From the NCBI GenBank assembly GCA_024233975.1, contig JACKOX010000032.1, positions 1-29,494 of the forward strand: 29,494 nt of DNA, read 5' to 3'. Source of the stretch: Rhodanobacteraceae bacterium (lineage in GTDB: Bacteria; Pseudomonadota; Gammaproteobacteria; Xanthomonadales; Xanthomonadaceae). Shown here piece after piece: positions 24,070 through 29,494 of this stretch (its first letter is position 1; every line of letters starts with the position of its first letter). Under the pieces are notes generated by a model. The model worked only from the letters and a program-made list of their open reading frames with translations. It was not told the origin of the DNA and did no database searches. Made by a program: the position numbers and the translations under genes.

Positions 24070-24684
24070 ATGAAGCTGTACCTGCTACCCGGCGTCTGCT
24101 CGCTGGGCGACCACATCATCCTGCGCTGGGCCAAGGCGGATTTCGAACCCGTGGTGATGAGCCGCGAGGGCATCAAGTCGCCCGAGTACCTGGCGATCAA
24201 CCCGACGGGAAGCGTTCCCACCTTGGTCGAGGATGACGGCTGGGTGCTGACGGAAAACGTGGCCATCCTCGACTACCTCGGCGGCAAGTACCCGGAAGCC
24301 CGGCTGCACGGCGACAACCCGCGCGAACGCGCGGAAGTCTTCCGCTGGCTGGGGCAGCTCAACAGCGACGTGCACAAGGCGTTTTCGCCGATCTTCTCGC
24401 CGGGCGTTTTCTTCCCGGAAGGCACCGACATGGAGCGCGCCCGGGAAATGGCCGTGCAGCGCATCCATCAGCAGCTGGGTCAACTCGATGCACGCCTGGA
24501 AGGCCGCACGCGGCCGGTTGGCGAACGCCGCACGCTGGTCGACGGCTATCTGTTCGTCATCCTGCGCTGGGCGAGAAAGGTCGCCGGTGGCATCGACCGG
24601 CACCAGAACCTGTCGGCGTTCTTCCAGCGGATGAATGACGACCCCGATGTGCAGGCAGCCCTGGAACTGGAAGGCCTTCAATGA
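24070..24684 (+). CDS. Beta-class-like glutathione S-transferase
   Basis: This is a 204-residue cytosolic GST that conjugates or reduces electrophiles with glutathione. The start MKLYLLPGVC places Cys10 exactly where beta-class GSTs carry the Cys that bonds glutathione. The thioredoxin-fold half holds NPTGSVPTL with the cis-Pro and LTENVAILDYL. In that last motif the usual Glu-Ser pair that grips the glutathione gamma-glutamyl group is Glu-Asn. The C-terminal helical half runs from about residue 88, with TLVDGYLFVILRWA as the N-capping motif region (usually TxAD). The ribosome site GGAGA is before 24070, so an in-frame start at 24052 is rejected. The stop overlaps the next start as ATGA. Confidence 0.92.
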   Translation: MKLYLLPGVCSLGDHIILRWAKADFEPVVMSREGIKSPEYLAINPTGSVPTLVEDDGWVLTENVAILDYLGGKYPEARLHGDNPRERAEVFRWLGQLNSDVHKAFSPIFSPGVFFPEGTDMERAREMAVQRIHQQLGQLDARLEGRTRPVGERRTLVDGYLFVILRWARKVAGGIDRHQNLSAFFQRMNDDPDVQAALELEGLQ

Positions 24685-25484
24685 ACACTGGAACAACCCT
24701 GCCGCGCAGCCTGTTCGTGTCCCATGGGGCACCGACGCTGGCGCTGGCGGATTCACCGACCGGTCGCTTCCTCGACCGGCTCGGCGGGCAATTGCCGCGC
24801 CCGCGGGCCATCGTCGTCGCATCGGCGCACTATGCGGCCTGCGTGCCGGCGCTGGGCTCGGCGGCGAGGCCGGAAACCATCCATGACTTCAGCGGTTTTC
24901 CACCACCGCTGTATGCCATCGACTACCCGGCAGCCGGCGAACCGTCACTGGCGGCAACGCTGACAGAAGCACTTCGCGACGCCGGCTTCTCCGCGCGACT
25001 GGATCCCGAGCGCGGACTGGACCATGGCGTCTGGGTGCCGCTGCTGCGCATGTATCCCGATGCCGGCATTCCGGTCATTCCCCTGTCGGTGCTGCCCCGC
25101 GAATCCGCGGAGACGCATTTCCGCATGGGCATGGCCCTGGCCAACGCCTTGCCCGATGACGTGTTGCTGCTCGGCAGCGGTGGCAGCGTGCACAACCTGG
25201 GCGACCTCGAATGGCAAAGCCGGGACGGCAGCGCCACCGACTGGGCGCGCGCGTTTGCCGACTGGCTGTCCGGGCACCTCGCCAGCGGCGACATCGATGC
25301 CTTGCTGGATTGGGAACGCCAGGCTCCGAATGCACGGCACGCCCATCCGACCACCGAGCACCTGATGCCCCTGTTTGTCGCGCTGGGCGCGGCTGGAAGG
25401 CAGTTCCGCAGCGAACCGCTCCATCGCGACTTCGAGTTCGGCTCGCTGGCGATGCAGGCTTTCGCCTTCCGTAGCGCGGCCTGA
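24681..25484 (+). CDS. DODA-type (LigB superfamily) extradiol dioxygenase
   Basis: This is a 267-residue non-heme metal dioxygenase of the DODA/YgiD group, which cleaves catechol-type rings next to the hydroxyls. Likely metal ligands are His15 (VSHGAPTLAL), His50 (ASAHYAA) and His227 (PTTEHLMPLF). The likely acid/base is His171 (SGGSVHNL), with His115 in GLDHGVWVPLLRMYP. The motif HDFSGFPPPLY is characteristic. It is translationally coupled to the GST gene through ATGA and is the last gene of the DoxX operon. The gene content suggests detoxification of a catechol or quinone rather than growth on an aromatic compound. The substrate is not readable from sequence. Confidence 0.93.
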   Translation: MNTGTTLPRSLFVSHGAPTLALADSPTGRFLDRLGGQLPRPRAIVVASAHYAACVPALGSAARPETIHDFSGFPPPLYAIDYPAAGEPSLAATLTEALRDAGFSARLDPERGLDHGVWVPLLRMYPDAGIPVIPLSVLPRESAETHFRMGMALANALPDDVLLLGSGGSVHNLGDLEWQSRDGSATDWARAFADWLSGHLASGDIDALLDWERQAPNARHAHPTTEHLMPLFVALGAAGRQFRSEPLHRDFEFGSLAMQAFAFRSAA

Positions 25485-25508
25485 CAAACGCTTGGGATTC
25501 TGTGTACG

Positions 25509-25538
25509 GCGGCGGCAAGACTTGTTTCTTGCCGCCGC
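25509..25538. terminator. GC-rich 12-bp hairpin after the dioxygenase gene
   Basis: GCGGCGGCAAGA (25509-25520) pairs exactly with 25527-25538 around the loop CTTGTT, 24 bases after the dioxygenase stop and 42 before the fadH ATG. No T-tract follows on plus, so termination efficiency is uncertain. It may separate the DoxX operon from fadH. Confidence 0.55.
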
Positions 25539-25580
25539 TCGCGGCATCGTGCCGGCGTCCCTACGCCGCCGTATCCCGCC

Positions 25581-27620
25581 ATGTCGAACACCGCATCGAA
25601 CCCCTATCCGCATCTGCTGAAGCCACTGGACCTGGGCTTCTGCACCCTGCCCAACCGCGTGCTGATGGGCTCGATGCACACCGGCCTCGAAGACAAGGCC
25701 GCCGATTTTGACAAGCTCGCCGCCTATTTCGCCGAGCGTGCGCGTGGCGGCGTTGGCCTGATGGTCACTGGTGGCATCGCGCCGAGCATTCGTGGCTGGC
25801 TGGCACCCTTCGGTGGCAAGCTCAGCTGGCGCAGCGAAGTGAAGCGCCACAAGAAGGTGACCAAGGCCGTCCACGACGAAAACGGCCGCATCTGCATGCA
25901 GATCCTGCACGCAGGCCGCTACGGCTATCACCCGCTGTCGGTGGCGCCCTCGGCGATCAAGGCGCCGATCAACCCGTTCAAGCCCAAGGCACTGTCGGCG
26001 CGCGGCGTGGAATCCACCATCAAGGATTTCGTGAAAAGCGCCAAGCTCGCCCGCGAAGCCGGCTATGACGGCATCGAGGTGATGGGCTCGGAAGGCTACC
26101 TGCTCAACCAGTTCATCGCGCCGCGCACCAACCACCGGACCGACGCATGGGGTGGCGACGCCGAACGCCGCATGAAACTGCCGGTGGAGATCGTGCGCCG
26201 AACCCGCGAGGCGGTCGGCGAGGACTTCATCATCATCTTTCGCCTGTCGATGCTGGACCTGGTCGAAGGCGGCAGTGACTGGAGCGAGATCGTTGCGCAG
26301 GCCAAGGCGGTCGAAGCCGCCGGCGCCACCTTCATCAACACCGGCATTGGCTGGCATGAGGCGCGCATACCGACCATCGTCACCAGCGTGCCGCGCGCGG
26401 CCTTCACCTGGGTGACGGCGAAGATGAAGTCCGAAGTCCGTATTCCGCTGATCACCACCAACCGCATCAACATGCCGGAAGTGGCCGAGCGCATCCTCGC
26501 CGCCGGGCAGGCCGACATGGTGTCGATGGCGCGTCCACTGCTGGCCGATCCCGACTGGGTGCGCAAGGCCGAAGCCGATCGCAGCGCCGACATCAACACC
26601 TGCATTGCCTGCAACCAGGCCTGCCTCGACCACGTGTTCGAGAAGAAGCGTGCCAGCTGCCTGGTCAATCCACGCGCATGCCATGAAACCGAGCTGCTGA
26701 TCCGCCCGACCGATGCGCCGAAGCGCGTCGCGGTCATCGGCGCTGGCCCTGCCGGTCTTGCCTTCGCCACCACCGCGGCCGAGCGCGGCCACAAGGTCAC
26801 CCTGTTCGACCAGAACGACCGCATCGGCGGGCAGTTCAATCTCGCCAAGCGGATTCCGGGCAAGGAGGAGTTCCACGAAACGCTGCGCTATTTCGAACGG
26901 CGTCTGGCGCAGACCGGCGTCGATGTGAAGCTCGGCCAGCGCGTGGAAGCCGCGACCCTGACCGAGGGTTTCGACGAGGTCGTGATGGCCACGGGCGTCA
27001 CCCCGCGCAACGTCCGCATTCCCGGCCACGATCACGCCAAGGTAATCGGCTACATCGACGCACTGACCAGCGCCAAGCCGGTCGGCCACAAGGTCGCCAT
27101 CATCGGTGCTGGCGGCATCGGCTTCGACGTCGCCGAATTCCTCGTGCATGCCGGGCCATCGCCCAGCCTCGATCCGCAGCTGTGGATGCGCGAATGGGGC
27201 GTCGACCCCACCGCGCAGGCACGGGGCGCCATCGAAGGCGTGCATGCCGCACCGGAACCGCCGGCCCGCGAGATCTGGCTCATGCAGCGCTCCGAAGGCA
27301 AGCCCGGCAAGCGCCTGAACAAGACCAGCGGCTGGGTGCATCGCGCCACGCTGAAGATGAAGGGCGTGCACCAGTGGGGCGGCGTCGATTACCAGCGTAT
27401 CGACGACGAGGGCCTGCACATCCACCACGACGGCGAGGACAAATGCCTGCCGGTCGACACCGTGGTGATCTGCGCCGGCCAGGAGCCGAATCGCGGACTG
27501 GAAGACAGCCTCGTCGCCGCCGGTCTCAAGGTCTCGCGCATCGGCGGCGCCGACGTCGCCTCCGAGCTCGACGCCAAGCGCGCCATCGACCAGGGCACGC
27601 GGCTGGCGGCTTCGCTCTAG
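25581..27620 (+). CDS. fadH: NADPH-dependent 2,4-dienoyl-CoA reductase (FMN, FAD, 4Fe-4S)
   Basis: FadH reduces 2,4-dienoyl-CoA esters so that unsaturated fatty acids can pass through beta-oxidation. The protein is 679 residues; E. coli FadH is 671. An Old-Yellow-Enzyme-type FMN barrel (about 1-370) holds the catalytic Tyr173 (GSEGYLLNQF) and His259 (GIGWHEARIP). Four 4Fe-4S ligands are Cys341, Cys344, Cys348 and Cys360 (CIACNQAC and ASCLVNPRAC). An FAD module starts at GAGPAG (388-392) and the NADPH module contains GAGGIG. No clear ribosome site precedes the ATG at 25581, but the N-terminus PYPHLLKPLDLGF matches the family. It stands between hairpins and is probably a single-gene unit; no other fatty-acid genes are nearby. 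Confidence 0.96.
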   Translation: MSNTASNPYPHLLKPLDLGFCTLPNRVLMGSMHTGLEDKAADFDKLAAYFAERARGGVGLMVTGGIAPSIRGWLAPFGGKLSWRSEVKRHKKVTKAVHDENGRICMQILHAGRYGYHPLSVAPSAIKAPINPFKPKALSARGVESTIKDFVKSAKLAREAGYDGIEVMGSEGYLLNQFIAPRTNHRTDAWGGDAERRMKLPVEIVRRTREAVGEDFIIIFRLSMLDLVEGGSDWSEIVAQAKAVEAAGATFINTGIGWHEARIPTIVTSVPRAAFTWVTAKMKSEVRIPLITTNRINMPEVAERILAAGQADMVSMARPLLADPDWVRKAEADRSADINTCIACNQACLDHVFEKKRASCLVNPRACHETELLIRPTDAPKRVAVIGAGPAGLAFATTAAERGHKVTLFDQNDRIGGQFNLAKRIPGKEEFHETLRYFERRLAQTGVDVKLGQRVEAATLTEGFDEVVMATGVTPRNVRIPGHDHAKVIGYIDALTSAKPVGHKVAIIGAGGIGFDVAEFLVHAGPSPSLDPQLWMREWGVDPTAQARGAIEGVHAAPEPPAREIWLMQRSEGKPGKRLNKTSGWVHRATLKMKGVHQWGGVDYQRIDDEGLHIHHDGEDKCLPVDTVVICAGQEPNRGLEDSLVAAGLKVSRIGGADVASELDAKRAIDQGTRLAASL

Positions 27621-27760
27621 TCCGGAAGCACCACAACGAATCTCGCGTGGACACCAACCCCGGCTCGGGGTCTGGCGCGTTACAGCGTGGGTCACTTCCC
27701 CTGCTAACCTGTCGACTGCGCATCCCCTCGTTGCCAGCGACCGAAACCACGGAGACCGCC

Positions 27761-29260
27761 ATGCGCTTTTTCGCCCTGACCCTGTTGAGCGCCGCCATGA
27801 CCACGACCACAGCTGCCGCCTCGAACGAGAACCCCGACTACGCGCTGACCGTCTATTCCAGCGCCGCGCCGGGCAGCATCGACATGCAGCGCCTCGCCAA
27901 CTATGGCCAGAACCTGCCCGGCTATGCGCTGGTGCGCGACCGCCGCCAGATGTTCCTGCCCGATGGCCGTGGTGAACTTCGCTTCACCGACGTCGCCGCG
28001 CACATGGACCCGACCACGGTCAGCTTCAGCGCGCTGGATCATCCGGACGGCACCCGCGTGGTCGAGCAGAACTTCCAGTTCGACCTGGTCGATGCGCAGA
28101 AGCTGCTGCAGCGCTATATCGGCGAGCGTGTCCGCGTCGACCAGAACCTCGCCAACGGCACCGAAACCCTGACCGGCCAGTTGCTCTCGGCCAGCGGCGG
28201 CATGACGCTCAAGCTCGACAGCGGCGAGATCGCCACGCTCACCAACTGGAGCGGCCTGCGCTTCCCATCGCTGCCGGGGGGACTGATTACCAAACCGACG
28301 CTGGTCTGGCTACTGGATTCGGCCAAGGGCGGCAGCCAGCCGGTGGAAGTCGCCTACCAGACCCAGGGCATGACCTGGTGGACCGACTACAACGCCACGT
28401 TGGACGAATCCGGCGGCAAATGCCGCCTCGATCTGTCGTCCTGGGTAACCTTGGTCAACCAGAGCGGCGGCAGCTATGACAACGCGCAGCTGAAGCTGGT
28501 CGCCGGTGAGGTCAATCGTGCGCCTGCAGCACCGGCGCCAGTACCGCAGGCCTACATGCGCAAGTCCATGGTGGCTGACGCAATTCAGGAGGAGGGCTTC
28601 AGCGAATCCGGCCTGTTCGAGTATCACCTGTACACGCTCGGCCGCCGCACCACCTTGCCGGACAACTCCACCAAACAGCTGGAGCTGTTCCCGGCCGCCG
28701 TCGGCATCAACTGCAAGAAGGAACTGGTGTTTACCGCCGGCCCCGGCGCCCGCAGCTACTGGGGCTCGCCAGTCGTCGACCAGAACTACGCCACCATGAC
28801 CCAGGGCGAAGTCGGCGCCTACCTGCGCTTTGAAAACAAGAAGGACAACCAGCTTGGCCTCGCCCTGCCCGCCGGCCGCATGCGCGTCAACCAGCGCAGC
28901 GACAACGGCAGCCTGGAGTTCATCGGCGAGGACGTCATCAAGCACACGCCGCGCAACGAGACGCTGAACATCAAGCTCGGCAAGTCCTTCGATGTGGTCG
29001 GCGACCGCAAGCAGACCGACTTCAAGGCCGACACCAATGCGCGCTGGATGGAGGAAAGCTTCGAGATCAGCGTGCGCAACCGCAAGGAAGAGGCGGTGTC
29101 CGTCGTCATCCGCGACTACCTGTACCGCTGGAGCACCTGGGAGATCACCAGCGAATCCAGCAAGCACGTGAAGCGCGATGCGCAGACCGTCGACTTCCCG
29201 GTCGAGATCCCGGCCGATGGCGAAGTGAAGCTGCGTTACACGGTGCGCTACACCTGGTAA
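27761..29260 (+). CDS. Exported DUF4139 domain protein
   Basis: This is a 499-residue protein with a short signal peptide (MRFFALTLLSAAMTTTTAAA). The C-terminal DUF4139 domain covers roughly residues 190-497, with landmarks VEVAYQTQGMTWWTDYNATL, LDLSSWVTLVNQSGGSY, LKLVAGEVNR and the closing YTVRYTW. The N-terminal part (about 21-180) is beta-rich and resembles the region found before DUF4139 in other exported family members. The function of the family is unknown; it is probably periplasmic. GGAG at 27751-27754 supports the ATG at 27761; the frame is open upstream into fadH but lacks a better start. The 140-base gap after fadH has no clear promoter. A hairpin follows the stop. Confidence 0.88.
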   Translation: MRFFALTLLSAAMTTTTAAASNENPDYALTVYSSAAPGSIDMQRLANYGQNLPGYALVRDRRQMFLPDGRGELRFTDVAAHMDPTTVSFSALDHPDGTRVVEQNFQFDLVDAQKLLQRYIGERVRVDQNLANGTETLTGQLLSASGGMTLKLDSGEIATLTNWSGLRFPSLPGGLITKPTLVWLLDSAKGGSQPVEVAYQTQGMTWWTDYNATLDESGGKCRLDLSSWVTLVNQSGGSYDNAQLKLVAGEVNRAPAAPAPVPQAYMRKSMVADAIQEEGFSESGLFEYHLYTLGRRTTLPDNSTKQLELFPAAVGINCKKELVFTAGPGARSYWGSPVVDQNYATMTQGEVGAYLRFENKKDNQLGLALPAGRMRVNQRSDNGSLEFIGEDVIKHTPRNETLNIKLGKSFDVVGDRKQTDFKADTNARWMEESFEISVRNRKEEAVSVVIRDYLYRWSTWEITSESSKHVKRDAQTVDFPVEIPADGEVKLRYTVRYTW

Positions 29261-29284
29261 GCCACCGGTTTCCGGTGTACTGAG

Positions 29285-29312
29285 AGCGGCGCCGGACAAC
29301 GCTGGCGCCGCT
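29285..29312 (+). terminator. Hairpin terminator after the DUF4139 gene
   Basis: AGCGGCGCC (29285-29293) and GGCGCCGCT (29304-29312) form a 9-bp stem with a ten-base loop, followed by TTCG. It lies 24 bases after the stop. The T-run is short, so strength is uncertain. Confidence 0.6.
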
Positions 29313-29315
29313 TTC

Positions 29316-29338
29316 GCATCGCTGGCGACCAGCGATGC
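29316..29338. other. Second perfect hairpin downstream of the DUF4139 gene
   Basis: GCATCGCTGG (29316-29325) pairs exactly with CCAGCGATGC (29329-29338) around CGA. The right arm could alternatively pair with GCATCG at 29349-29354, so two mutually exclusive structures exist. Confidence 0.5.
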
Positions 29339-29390
29339 CGACTGGTCAGCATCGCAAATCCATATTTCGGCAACGTGAAGCCGAAAATCG

Positions 29391-29414
29391 CTAGCTGAAC
29401 ACCCGTTCAGCTAG
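29391..29414. promoter_or_regulatory. Perfect 10-bp inverted repeat, candidate operator
   Basis: CTAGCTGAAC (29391-29400) and GTTCAGCTAG (29405-29414) are exact reverse complements four bases apart, in an AT-rich stretch. The inner TGAAC/GTTCA with a four-base centre resembles operators of TetR-family repressors. A weaker dyad TTTCGGC/GCCGAAA (29365-29371, 29380-29386) lies just upstream. The controlled gene would be the next one to the right, mostly outside the window. Confidence 0.5.
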
Positions 29415-29427
29415 ATGATTGATTTAG

Positions 29428-29494
29428 ATGGACAACTCCAATCCGCGCCCCTATCCTTCGCCGCGGAATCCGGGGGTGCGGCCAGCGGCTGCAC
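29428..29494 (+). CDS. Possible start of a gene running off the right edge
   Basis: From an ATG 14 bases after the inverted repeat, 22 codons are open to the window edge. The residues are polar and Pro/Arg-rich (MDNSNPRPYPSPRN). No clear ribosome site precedes it. Some TetR-type regulators begin with similar basic, proline-containing leaders, which would fit the dyad upstream, but this is only a guess. Confidence 0.25.
   Translation, partial: MDNSNPRPYPSPRNPGVRPAAA

Noticed and set aside
24945..27695. A 916-codon open frame on the minus strand opposite fadH and the dioxygenase
   Set aside because: It is a GC-rich shadow frame: low-complexity composition rich in His, Asp, Gly, Ala and Val, no recognisable domain, no ribosome site, and it lies opposite two well-identified genes.
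27182..27760. Upstream in-frame extension of the DUF4139 gene into fadH
   Set aside because: The extension is Arg/His/Gly-rich shadow sequence of fadH. The ATG at 27761 has a ribosome site and is followed by a signal peptide.

Overview
The window is about 29.5 kb of GC-rich, densely coding proteobacterial chromosome. It most resembles a gammaproteobacterium of the Xanthomonadales/Lysobacterales. The evidence is the ahpC-ahpF-oxyR gene order, the OxyR cysteines at exactly 199 and 208, adjacent UbiH-type ubiquinone hydroxylases, an OprF/OmpA-type porin, and large secreted proteins ending in a short 'IFA-D/N-GFED' tail of a type I recall from that order. I saw no rRNA, tRNA, CRISPR array, insertion sequence or prophage gene. 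Family assignments come from reading motifs by eye, not from database searches.

Layout. (1) 1-2132, minus: most of a secreted M1 aminopeptidase that runs off the left edge. (2) 2391-6838, plus: a peroxide-defence block. A candidate OxyR operator and promoter precede ahpC. A 285-base gap with a strong hairpin follows, then the tight series ahpF, a VOC-fold protein, oxyR and a small DUF3501-like protein, closed by a strong terminator. (3) 6864-16401: two very large secreted proteins transcribed divergently, an M36 metalloprotease (minus) and an ExeM-type nuclease (plus). They share the same C-terminal tail. (4) 16482-18913, minus: ubiH and a second UbiH/UbiI-family flavin hydroxylase, overlapping by 4 bases. 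(5) 19029-21150, plus: a DUF6580-like membrane protein, a PduO-type cobalamin adenosyltransferase and a zinc histone-deacetylase-family hydrolase. (6) 21254-22342, minus: an OmpA/OprF-like porin with a clear promoter and a perfect dyad over its -35. (7) 22620-25484: a LysR regulator divergent from a DoxX / beta-class GST / DODA-type dioxygenase operon. (8) 25581-27620, plus: FadH, 2,4-dienoyl-CoA reductase. (9) 27761-29260, plus: an exported DUF4139 protein. The right edge holds several inverted repeats and perhaps the start of another gene.

How the genes work together. The AhpC/AhpF/OxyR block is a self-contained peroxide sensor and reductase system, with two accessory genes that are probably co-transcribed. 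The LysR-DoxX-GST-dioxygenase block looks like a quinone or electrophile detoxification operon, comparable in gene content to the Bacillus catDE (DoxX plus catechol dioxygenase) pair. The protease and nuclease together suggest extracellular scavenging of protein and DNA. The DUF6580-PduO pair suggests corrinoid uptake coupled to adenosylation.

The most original signal is the shared C-terminal tag on the protease and nuclease. It is conserved at the protein level with different codons on two unrelated folds, as a secretion or surface-sorting signal would be.
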